64,000 nucleotides of DNA, taken from the NCBI RefSeq assembly GCF_026642255.1, contig NZ_CP113264.1, positions 4,898,001 through 4,962,000 of the forward strand. The letters run 5' to 3'. This DNA is from Streptomonospora nanhaiensis (GTDB lineage Bacteria; Actinomycetota; Actinomycetes; Streptosporangiales; Streptosporangiaceae). Below the pieces are notes generated by a model that saw nothing but the letters and a program-made list of their open reading frames with translations, searched no databases and was not told the DNA's origin. The position numbers were made by a program, and so were the translations under genes. Below are positions 34,101-38,212 of this stretch, one piece after another (the stretch's first letter is position 1; the number at the start of each line of letters is the position of its first letter).

Positions 34101-35875
34101 CGACCACGACCAGACCGGGCGGGAGCGGACCCTCCCAGCACGGCACCGAACCGTTCGGCGGCCGTGCGGCGCAGGGTTCCCCCGACCGGGCACAGACCCC
34201 CAGCGCTCCTGAGAGCCGGCCCGTCCCCCCGACGGAGACCGCACGGGAGGAACCGCGCTCCCCCGCCCCGACCGGGACGGAACCGGCCCCCGACAACCCA
34301 CCGCGGAGCCGAACGAGCACGCAACCGTCCCGACCGGCCCCCGAGGAAACCTCCGGTCCCCCGTCCCGACCGACCCCTGAGGAAACCCCCGCCACCCGAC
34401 CCCTCACCCAGGACCGGGGCGACGAGGGTTCCTCCACCCTGCCCCAGGACCGCGCGGACGCCTCCCAGCAGGAGGGGACCGCGCCCCCGGCCGAACAGGC
34501 GCCCCTGATCTCCGGCCCGGCGGCCGACCTGTTCGCGTTCTTCGCCCAGGAGCTGAACGGCACCGTGGACAAGGGGGACGGCGACTCCGCGCAGGACACC
34601 ACGCGCACACCCTCCGGCGAGGAGACGACCGCGGAGCCCGCCCCTGTCATCGACGACGACCGGACCCAGGATGCCTCGTCCCCCGAGACGGCGCCCGATG
34701 TGGCCGGGACCAACCCGTCCCGGAAGCGGTCCGAGGGCGAGGACCAGGACACGCCCGAGAACGAGGACGGCGACGAGGAGAACAGCGAGGACGACGCCGA
34801 GGACGCCCCCGGGAGCGACCGGAAGAAGGACAACGACGAGGACGGCGCCGGAGGCGGCACCGGCTCCAGCGGTCACAGGTCCGGAGGCGACGGCGGCAAC
34901 GGCGGCAACGGCGGCAACAGCGCTGACCGATCCGGCAGCGGTGACGGTGACCGGCCCAGCGACCGTTCCGCAGGCGATGACGGCTCCGAGGGCAACAGCG
35001 GAGCCCCAGCCCCCCAGGGGGACGGCAGCCACTCCTCCGCGCAGCCGCGATCCGACTCCGCGACCGCTCCCCCGGGGGACGCCCCCGCCGGCACCGGGCA
35101 GAACCCGTCGAGCGACGCGCCCGCCGGAGCCGAGGAGCCCGGCCAGGACGGCACCCAGGAGAACCAGGGAAGCGACGACCGACCGGCCGTCGAGGCCCTC
35201 GGGCTGGAGGACAGGCCCGACGGAGACCCCCGGTTCCCGAGCGACCTCTCGAACGGAAGGGTTATCGGCACCATTCCGGAGAACCGCACAGGAAGGGACG
35301 ACAACGACCGGATCATCACGGTCGACGGGAAACCGCTACAGGACTTCCAGAGCGACCTGCTCGTCAGGCGCGCCGAGGAGGTCAAGAAGATCCTCAGGGG
35401 AAAGACCCCCGTGAGGGTGGACACGGGGACCTTCCACAACACCAAGGCGAACCGCCCCTCGGGCCCGGACGCGGGCCCCTTCACCGAAGCCGCCATCAGT
35501 TTCGGGGACCCGGGAGGAAGGAACGGCGCGGTGAACGCGATCGTCGTGGACCGCGTCAGCGGGAAAGTGGCGGAAGGGCACAACGGAAGGACCACGTACT
35601 CCGTCATCCCCGAGGACGAACTGCACCCCAAGCTGAAAGAGCGCTTCGACGCCATGTACAGCGACGGGGGCTACCAGGTGTACGGTGCCGACGGAAATCC
35701 CGTGACGAGGGCGGACGGCAGCCCGGAGACCACCCCCTACCCGTTCAACGACATACCCGCCCGGCACGCGGAGATCAAGGCGCTCAACGCACTCCTCTGG
35801 GAACGCGACGGCGCGGAGATCAGTGATTTCCAGCTCGACGCCTGGTTCACCCTCAAGAACGACGGTTCGCTCTGA
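19124..35875 (+). CDS. Giant T7SS-type toxin: WXG100-like N-terminus, ART-like domain, YwqJ-like deaminase C-terminus
   Basis: The ATG at 19124 follows GGAGGG by 7 bases; the product has 5583 residues. Residues 1-240 are helical with two hydrophobic helices and resemble the WXG100-like N-terminus of CpnT-type ESX substrates. There is no Sec signal. Then come Pro-rich and helical parts (to 553), an acidic linker, and an ADP-ribosyltransferase-like domain (1318-1600) with SIS (1528-1530) and ExE (E1568, E1570). The usual first Arg is not evident (VHG at 1496-1498). A coiled coil (1610-1920), a disordered stretch and one divergent copy of the first giant's body (2289-4470) follow. After a long disordered region comes a YwqJ-like deaminase segment (5351-5583) with the zinc/catalytic motif HAE (5548-5550). 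The frame stops 33 residues later, before any second zinc motif, so deaminase activity is doubtful. The immunity gene at 35982 supports the toxin reading. Confidence 0.88.
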   Translation: MPLDHNMSDSSRKAIEVLTGIQVPKAGINNLGRASEIYTALDQRLAVLEDLFDLSRKHARRHFDGHTADRYERSLDQFTRGENNYVGSARDNSTVMSAELFKARANVEYMHMMVIGQFVQLLAEIAWAIAMAKFTFGASLKWIPIFKAIRSLAMRRILTWLLITVPGHQIISQIFASMDSIIQRIQIGRGTRHHRDSALTASAHKGAAIEGVLSAVFSAGMDGLFSKHLSDLFSKGLTDLKLLPDPPPLIRTGPDGPGGPPPVGPPLRETPDGPPPGPPTGPPDGPPSGPVKDDPPPLNRDTDTPPPPGGGGGPDGPPARPKDDPPAGPVKDDPPVNPDRGPDSPAPKDTGPTPVPAPKEGPPPPPSLNKDLAEVFGRHNDEFLTPYNPASPVGAGAFDNATKAAAARQDFAEVFARNFGDHLGEAAARDLGRDYATTLARHWNDPDLGRHLRDTIGDRLPPHMRDHLADVPTNLQKPLGEYFSTTGAYTQQVGGSIGTGALEGYLGEGLGSLADGRGWEASGYSATAGATQAGIQQGATDGALHGLDLFSDKDRPDITNPPPTETDSTGNRTDHRTGPEIPGPWAGGDDLPGQGGDRSPERDGDGPPRQDDRGDGDGRGQDRRPDRDGHPATASHDTGDRDDLSDIDDVPDLVSDTDSDFGDTDSDFGDADDRDRHQPNDDTVRVHQDEDVRAPYPDPFKSPEDAKDPFGTNEAKHPGLGNDPFHPGMNDGPLTVNFLNAIVPDNPMATQPPATEQTTPHTQTTPDTGNTNQADRSTPAPEQHTAPPLVAAPIGQAAPPPATTPQNTATDNNQRSTPSERDNGGRPSQRTDGTRTPDPSPQRPTGDAPKVTTESTPPAPQTTTTDGPTATDEPRAVPHGTSDPEQQTSPAGVPLPPSPVTESDGQQDTDTTSESAPPQDTQDTGHAPSDRDGEQPDQRGEDTPRNDDRPQDGDEDQAGDGTGRSDDGDRSGEQSGERSGDDRDRSGNESREDSPAGEGQTPGATLSRNTDGVPQDPETPRPRPQPLTDAQAGPGRNSPPSPATVEPPATTDNRETTTPPNSETPAPGAGHAPPATEATTPDTTQGTPTPTQNTDAPAAPPAAGPERAADSGSPTPGATRTDPTAPGIDPGADARAASVLERLPELTRALADKDIPRARALGAEFWRLLRPVDGPAPENRSIHEARALAQALVYTVSDPSNRRVPLSGESVPAERVRDAESLARGIGRHLQDRHDPVRARLWQPGGQLTTDYVRYAMQDPADRGPSPYDAPDTVTTVNTALVDGDGDAPAPQEQSGESSTPGRTATDNEGPAASGSGTIRRLPTGAEADRYGDLLHDPGYNPNAFDVLPTATQDTVSAYTRSPWLNRFARLSPLNEATVQAELDRIRNESRAHPGWQVYEIGGGRWPGLARLEEAAERGGLSPEQERIVQGVLGNRYPEAALENLRERSGRAGEIADSLALRGEPAHFPDSSEVLALLRRLDRATGRPFPEGFEAVHGMYHHRHLLGEGSTDPRTLAGTTHVEQGYLSISLGTAPSAAGGSPIDLMRLTVPEGSRGLWVGDRSEHPGEREVILARGTRYRITAVEPWGRGYLFHAEILPPAHDDGAATAPAWTGEVLDRIDRALDAEDTAAALAGIRGAAERFTADLVSALRDADGPGRTPAIGRLEQLRDAAERLGDLASEISDTDPEAVAATVALAADLAAAAESVAARGAADAAAARDAIPEPSEVDPENPDRITDAARERDTALTRVSEADTARDDAERASHIAYEAADIAARTARTTGHGAEARVEEARAAAETADTRRRAAITAAEDAADRHESLTRTVNVAASIAVGIALGDVTASLGDAAATAAALARARSIADLTPPGSTARMRLNMRMDAMGLSAPVGSGDPVVLAVTDIAGEVRDPDGDGTGMSDAELDSLARGLGLTDPDDAKPDLAEAPGPATGTPPSDRTERGPEAHPAAGSPLDTFHSALNTQTPPVRSGPVTGEESSGPGAEPSPRPVPAPSAPESNTDDGTTEAAPAETGVSRGQATPPDPLTTGTGKTTEEAVRPPAPPEAETRVPTEEARTRTEDGGHEEGAPPPPPAPAPTENDGAEPEPSAQPVDIDVTTNTEDTEQPPPSQQHEHDTTAGPAETVDTTGTVETADPVDTTDTTGTEQPLPPQQENTDLTTDTRNTTPPANTEQPPPPPPPQENTDSTADPVHTADPVDTTDTTGTEQPLPPQQENTDLTTDTRNTTPPANTEQPPPPPPPQENTDTTVGTDTERPQPDTGDTRPREEPAPRNYPGSVRPDRTGVPYDLGYLLTSNLVNSSMVHAEHLRSFVDDTLANDAGHVDATVRDAVREQVDAQARKQTGVFFGPEGFSTTVTGADGSTWRADLRLRSSRGDFHHAPTQPEQGTASTELKLVDEAGEANPAEGSGNHGGTKFVGVGFQVTPLLLGTVGGADIGPRFTFSFSGGTRQRQTVDTAVSVHDSYTSYEIKGKPEVYASDLTMSFDLTPVHVPRQAAAGGTTQANSGTPPGSTDPNNGTGSDDDTAPADDTPPDQAVNALAESSDGVLLILPGEVVANTGPETIHLRDPFATEDHQRGRNDDHRPVGPHADKGHPVSVGDIRLSDGSSDKSFPDWIADHLWSPERDRGWWKSAVDKVTPGFVDRRRQQKLDAFRDQVGESFSKKSIRNNLSEMTSAPAVFTVTDPSGRPRLVSVQSVPTAYDAKSHTIQPAKYIKGNKAENESGSSLRHSDFLGGTLGAGVSVDAGAVGGTHRARVDALAVEGGVRGRSTAESSQVSSGSVNRMNYGKTESSAYDVQRNYYVHFDGEPDVYRFQGDTVEILTVQEARILNGDEPPDKVPAPPEPVRTEGGDTQPGTVNTPGTVPDATGDQRSGDDGNRSAPGGERNGDTGNEGRDQQRERGPEQERPPGERPSGERPSGDEQPGNPRPPRPNLAEEHPVTFHGAVPRDFTWPDGSQYRDVDGQQRSIYQQIAHEVLTGLADKLPGLVLPDMARDPKNFARRPGHENSGPFTGSTREHRPFRRDHETAVFNTHRVMDAISASDFKGGTDGLTLHGRPIHLIDTGRFNPGALFESGQKVMRSPFVAVRISADFSSLRHAGETTRGTGGEYAGGTEITTAEGSQKRKTLRFSSGGYIRRIDAVDAAGNPSDGGVFSVALQMSDTKGKSRGLGMKSQSERTIQYAEDSSVWNSGVRFRARLYEDDDLGMVLGGDTPLSDRGKDLLSRPIEALATMDTAKAVPGGERGGRDDAAPAPRVTRIRPLPVDQVREMIDGPTRPTPDRVRKTRDVTGGVKRLFGGGQSRRPPVEQAPAPAPENSTGQQNTGSRTGGDQRTAAPDTDTNRPNTTTDEDTAGRQNTDSRTGDVRRPPATETTGGADDTRTNDDGTTGQQNTETTRAPDTETAQDTTGRQNPAENTPDTRPVEQRRAEKLRSTPATVENVNTRFTTGDGNRVSSLLEAAYESFSSTAPWERDADGPRPSRGLGNERKLRHFLRRGEGSRQFYENALSPENLTDNPAARSSTGARTRTESSGGALSPMHLRATSSTRLDIDSVDRFEQSDGAVVFKSKNTLEVFSRDGRRTDLTVLATGGGRVNPNPVQPAEQSAGGTAPAPNSAGAPLIQLGPSAGKSLFDRYTLTKPTSRFNESVEFHPKIPMSYSYSASGRVTQALEFVKNWSIGPTFSRDARYRGWQADSDNLESGLIHIRDAHASGMVEDRVLEVDGELVRVPQPEPEPPGSVKPRPGFEDSGTMLDPVDPDEAVQSLVDDLASQGWQLTKGSREIILKALKSHTGLNPNTGVPVTVKISPIDHSIGNLNAPTSTPLSLDATVRLRLDRDDAKVEYLGGKTEYRQRQGSEEGDRLQQGSESSAFHGAHGSLLTPLPQSGGDQPGGTAPASRPYLMGLQGDGTTTNARGDGGIVRDTDKRSTQLTMETPYARVSSDTRLTLDLHISEKQGRANSLLGETPGSRRRDFTGTGNSGRTQELYPAFALDLRNEASTTGGNGTPRTSTDGNTTTRGNTTTRTTTDGNTATPAGNNGQPGGQQTGNRTAPENPSNDNYASLTDMARSLTPAGGPGSRDAFNDALTLLASVENKGKDILDLGRIVLAKSWGWNPPADAVSDGRYTPEAVGKAADYVADKLKLNSRNNAIDQTLTELGIKASFAEAGSETGAELPELGPTTWMMRAVSHPETARIKDYNPSMRLTDSSETGRTFSPFHNESSTTTMGFEARPSGRTGTGPPTTATHYGSANNTGSSTSGGDTARGSKPKEPPHSDRVRTGPGYLVEMDTDVFIGARTELSGPWYKRSARYVGDKAASAGRAVRGAFGGRSTPSSVPTRPARWQQGGTTVKTTRWISHGDAVRTGIITPDHANRIAPLTERFAAIQQSLADAEKAYLNARWPLDKAASDRIASPDDPQVQARYRNLETTYEDRREDFDEAVRNWVTALRELRDGLGDLSSLPRPRTATAPALDTIQEEPSSPPAPAPQQNALDPAADPEAVELPERQPGQEGRQPEQDTEQRDTDPNLLDTLGSALNIRPREAGEEEAPPQPPQRNTPDPATTELPERDNRPQVDVPRQAPEPSAAEVLERARQKLARDTVMGRALQGQDGSSRNETAPADNRPERHSRNQSKGPLSHTDQRSGPSSETHARPESATVRRPRMWATPTGEDGNGPSRHEAALPGDQAETRRGPAPERADSPADRYTANDEENLYDVSDDEEEAPRPRWLDRHYPEAASLSGEERRELMRSLMERSLAVGPAVPEGFRYDPDLGGPDDIAWIEARGAQRFPPESDTTALLGPSTAPSAPQQQDRPAEDRDQRPQPTPSEEEMAAAALDAVLTFDGQRLPLHTGTGPDHGTDLPADQDTLSEASTPDSDTLRDMRLRLERLRSSSPAPSEGDRPSPADTGPTGDHGRQSSPERTGRASEEQPAPRRPQTPDLPAPSTDPDRSEWDNRLRAMQDWRANWQHRARTPEEEDRLRQEWRARWSLPTTTRPGGSGPSQHGTEPFGGRAAQGSPDRAQTPSAPESRPVPPTETAREEPRSPAPTGTEPAPDNPPRSRTSTQPSRPAPEETSGPPSRPTPEETPATRPLTQDRGDEGSSTLPQDRADASQQEGTAPPAEQAPLISGPAADLFAFFAQELNGTVDKGDGDSAQDTTRTPSGEETTAEPAPVIDDDRTQDASSPETAPDVAGTNPSRKRSEGEDQDTPENEDGDEENSEDDAEDAPGSDRKKDNDEDGAGGGTGSSGHRSGGDGGNGGNGGNSADRSGSGDGDRPSDRSAGDDGSEGNSGAPAPQGDGSHSSAQPRSDSATAPPGDAPAGTGQNPSSDAPAGAEEPGQDGTQENQGSDDRPAVEALGLEDRPDGDPRFPSDLSNGRVIGTIPENRTGRDDNDRIITVDGKPLQDFQSDLLVRRAEEVKKILRGKTPVRVDTGTFHNTKANRPSGPDAGPFTEAAISFGDPGGRNGAVNAIVVDRVSGKVAEGHNGRTTYSVIPEDELHPKLKERFDAMYSDGGYQVYGADGNPVTRADGSPETTPYPFNDIPARHAEIKALNALLWERDGAEISDFQLDAWFTLKNDGSL
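25562..25896 (+). repeat. 180-bp in-frame tandem duplication in a linker
   Basis: Units start at 25562 and 25742 (period 180 bases, 60 codons); the second is slightly shorter before diverging. Each encodes DPVDTTDTTGTEQPLPPQQ followed by a poly-Pro run. It lies in the flexible stretch between the coiled coil and the conserved body of the second giant. Near-identity shows a recent event, parallel to the 141-bp duplication in the first giant. Confidence 0.85.
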
Positions 35876-35981
35876 GCGTGCTGCACCCACATCACCATGG
35901 GATCGCCCGCGCACCGGGCCGGAAAGAATTCGCCCCCGAGCCACCCAGAGTTCTCCGAGGTAGACGAAAACGGACGCCCCA
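35876..35981 (+). pseudogene. Untranslated tail of the deaminase domain beyond the TGA
   Basis: Read in the giant gene's frame past TGA 35873-35875, the sequence gives ACCTHITMGSPAHRAGKN and then SPPSHPEFSEVDENG. This looks like the C-terminus of YwqJ-related deaminases, where a C-C-x-x-C zinc motif is followed by a Pro/Ser/His/Ala/Gly-rich end. The expected final Cys appears as Ile in this reading. The stop together with the imperfect motif suggests a decayed or rearranged C-terminus, although a local sequencing or assembly error could also explain the stop. It runs into the TTG start of the next gene. Confidence 0.5.
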
Positions 35982-36386
35982 TTGCGCAGAATCGACGCAG
36001 AGGACCTCGACCTCCTGGAGGAGACCGGGGCCGTGCTCCGCGGTCGGGGCTTCACCGGTCGAGTGGTGGAGACCGAAGAGACCGGGGTGACGGCGCGCAC
36101 CTTCGTCAACGGCGTCGCGAGCGGTCCCGACATCGCCTGGAACAGCGACGGCCGGGTCGTCTCCCTGGGCAACCTCGCCACCGGAGGCCTGCCCGTCGGC
36201 CCCTCCCACCACTGGGACGCCGAAGGCCGCCTCGTCTTCGAGTACGTCAACGACGTCTCCGGCAACCACCGCCTCTCCCTGCGGTGGGACACCGAAGGCC
36301 GTCTGGTCAGCGAGGAACGGCACAGGGCCCAGTTCGGCCGATTCGACCCCGCGACCGGCGAACAGCGCCCCGCCCCCTGGCTCTGA
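35982..36386 (+). CDS. YwqK-like MORN-motif immunity protein
   Basis: The product is a 134-residue cytosolic protein with a TTG start; an in-frame TAG at 35961-35963 excludes longer forms, and no strong ribosome site is seen. Three W-x-x-D/E-G-R motifs (AWNSDGR, HHWDAEGR, RWDTEGR) form the MORN-like pattern of YwqK-family antitoxins. In Bacillus the ywqK gene follows the YwqJ deaminase toxin, and here it follows a YwqJ-like domain, so it should protect the producer from that domain by binding it. A related fragment lies at 18348-18458. If the deaminase is dead, this gene may persist as protection against incoming related toxins. Confidence 0.75.
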   Translation: MRRIDAEDLDLLEETGAVLRGRGFTGRVVETEETGVTARTFVNGVASGPDIAWNSDGRVVSLGNLATGGLPVGPSHHWDAEGRLVFEYVNDVSGNHRLSLRWDTEGRLVSEERHRAQFGRFDPATGEQRPAPWL

Positions 36387-36882
36387 GAGCCGCTCCGCCC
36401 CGGCGGTGGGACAGCGCGACCGTCGCCCTTCCTCCGTGGAGCCGCCGCTCCGGAGAGAACGACGCGGACCGGCCACCGGACGCTCATGGAACGTACACAC
36501 GAAACGGAGTACGCTACCGCAGTCGGTCCTCCTCCCGGGGCTCCGTCCGAACGGACGGCCGCCCCTCCCCCGCGGTCGCGGCCTCGTCACCGCCCGGGGG
36601 AGGACACCGGTCACGCCGGGTCCGGCGGGGCTCGCGGGGTCGGCCCCGTCCCGCGCGGAGGGTCCCGACGGAACGGTTCCGGAAGAGGCGCCCGGAAGGG
36701 CGGCCGCCCCGGGTCCGCCGCGTCGCGGGGAGGCTAGCGTAGGGGCACGGGACCTTCCCCGGCGCCCTTCTCCCCCGCGTACGGCCTCCGCGCGGAAGAC
36801 GCACCCCCTCGACCCGTACGGGTCCCCCACCGGGCGCGGAGCGCCCCGAGGACACCCCCTGACAGTCTGGAGCACACACCAG
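36387..36882. other. Intergenic region before the mycosin-like gene
   Basis: These 496 bases have no supported gene: the ORFs here are GC-driven shadows without ribosome sites or recognisable products. The stretch holds an inverted repeat CCGTCCG-AA-CGGACGG (36543-36558), a TAGCGT hexamer that could serve as a -10 (36735-36740), and the palindrome at 36811-36824. Promoter and control sites for the mycosin-like gene probably lie here. Confidence 0.5.
36811..36824. promoter_or_regulatory. 14-bp perfect palindrome, possible operator of the mycosin-like gene
   Basis: GACCCGTACGGGTC is perfectly self-complementary and ends 58 bases before the GTG start at 36883, downstream of a possible TAGCGT -10. 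A repressor dimer here could block transcription. No regulator is identified. Confidence 0.35.
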
Positions 36883-38142
36883 GTGACCGCACACACCGAT
36901 CCGGGGACGGCCCGGCCCCGGCGCCGCCGCACCGCCGCAGCGGCGCTGGCCCTGGGACTCCTCGCAGCCCTCCCCGCGGCTCCGGCGGCGGCCGAGGCCC
37001 CCCAGGACCCCGTCTCGCTCGCGCAGGTCCACCCCTTCAAGGCCGACAACCAGCCGTGCGCCGCCACCGGCGGGGACGTCGTGGAGCAGTCCCCCTGGAC
37101 GCACCACTTCCTCGGCCTGTCGCGGGCCCACGACCTGAGCACCGGCGAGGGGGTGGACGTGGCGCTGCTGGCCCCGGAGGTGGACGGCGGCGACCCCGCG
37201 CTGGCCGACGCCGTGGAGGGCGGGCAGTCCGCCGACTGCCTCGGGTTCGGCACGTCGCTGGCCGGGGTGGTCGCCGCCCGGTCCGTGGAGGGCAGCGGTC
37301 TGGTCGGGGTGGCCCCGGACACCGTGGTGACGGCCGTGGCCACGGGCAGTCCGGGGACCGGCCTGGCCTCCGCGCAGGAGATCGCCGACGGGATCGGGAG
37401 CGCGGTGGACTCGGGGGCCCGCGTGGTCCTGGTGGGCACGGGCACCTGGGAGACCTCCCCCGCGCTGGAGTCCGCGGTCGCCGCCGCGGAGGAGGCCGAC
37501 GCCCTGGTCGTGGCCCCGGCCACGGTCCCCACGTCCCGGGGACCGCTGCCGGGGCGGCCCGCCCAGGAGGCGTCGGTACTGAGCGTGGCCGCGCACGACG
37601 TGGAGGGCCTCCCCGTGGCCCAGGGCCCGCTGGTCCTGCCCAGCGGAGACCTGGCCCGCGTGGACCTGATCGCGCCGGGCGACCGCGTGGTGGCGACCGG
37701 CCCGGGCGGCGGCCACGTGACCGCCGCCGGCGACGGCGTGGCCGCGGCGTTCGTGGCGGGGACCGCGGCCCTGCTCATGGCCCGTGAGCCGGACCTGAGC
37801 GCGGAGCAGGTGCGCGAGCGGCTGACCACCACGGCCTACGAGTCCCCCCGGGGGGACTCGGACCCCCGGTCGGGGCACGGCAGGATCGACCCGCTGGCGG
37901 CGATGGCCATCGCGCCGGGCGGCGTCCCCGCCGGGGTGGCGGGCGAGGGGTTCGTCCCCGATCCCTCCCCCTACGGTTCGGTGGACGCGCCGCCCACGGC
38001 GGCCGTGGTGTCCGTGACCCTCCTGCTCATCGTGCTGTGCGTCCTGGGCGGAGCGGTGTTCAAGCTCGGGCGCGCGCGCAAGTGGCGTCCCGCCGGCCCG
38101 GGCGAACCGGTGCCGATGCGCTCCGACGAACCGGTGCGCTGA
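36883..38142 (+). CDS. Mycosin-like (MycP family) membrane pseudoprotease lacking the catalytic triad
   Basis: The GTG start (36883) follows a GGAG-type site and gives 419 residues. An Arg-rich n-region (RPRRRR), a hydrophobic core and an APAAAEA cleavage site form a Sec signal (1-39). A C-terminal helix (about 373-394) with a basic tail anchors the protein, as in mycosins. The subtilisin framework is clear, but the triad is gone: the Asp motif (normally D-T-G) reads A-P-E with Ala97, the His motif reads GFGTSLAG with Phe122, and the Ser motif reads DGVAAAFVAG with Gly285. The oxyanion Asn region (LVVAPATVP) is also changed. ESX mycosins cap the membrane pore and are known to stabilise it independently of proteolysis, so a purely structural role is plausible. 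It converges on the EccC gene and is the only mycosin in view. Confidence 0.85.
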   Translation: MTAHTDPGTARPRRRRTAAAALALGLLAALPAAPAAAEAPQDPVSLAQVHPFKADNQPCAATGGDVVEQSPWTHHFLGLSRAHDLSTGEGVDVALLAPEVDGGDPALADAVEGGQSADCLGFGTSLAGVVAARSVEGSGLVGVAPDTVVTAVATGSPGTGLASAQEIADGIGSAVDSGARVVLVGTGTWETSPALESAVAAAEEADALVVAPATVPTSRGPLPGRPAQEASVLSVAAHDVEGLPVAQGPLVLPSGDLARVDLIAPGDRVVATGPGGGHVTAAGDGVAAAFVAGTAALLMAREPDLSAEQVRERLTTTAYESPRGDSDPRSGHGRIDPLAAMAIAPGGVPAGVAGEGFVPDPSPYGSVDAPPTAAVVSVTLLLIVLCVLGGAVFKLGRARKWRPAGPGEPVPMRSDEPVR

Positions 38143-38146
38143 CGCG

Positions 38147-38192
38147 GCGGGGCCCGTGGGGCACACCTCCAGGCGTGCTCCACGGGCCCCGC
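38147..38192. terminator. Bidirectional terminator between convergent genes
   Basis: The perfect 13-bp arms GCGGGGCCCGTGG (38147-38159) and CCACGGGCCCCGC (38180-38192) enclose a 20-base loop that can pair internally. It lies in the 70-base gap where the mycosin-like gene and the EccC gene meet tail to tail. There is no U-tract on either side, as is common for GC-rich actinomycete terminators. Confidence 0.65.
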
Positions 38193-38212
38193 CCGCGACC
38201 CGGTCGCGGGGC

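Noticed and set aside
35873..35875. TGA read as selenocysteine, joining the deaminase to its tail
   Set aside because: No family precedent at this position, no recognisable insertion element, and the following zinc motif is itself degenerate.
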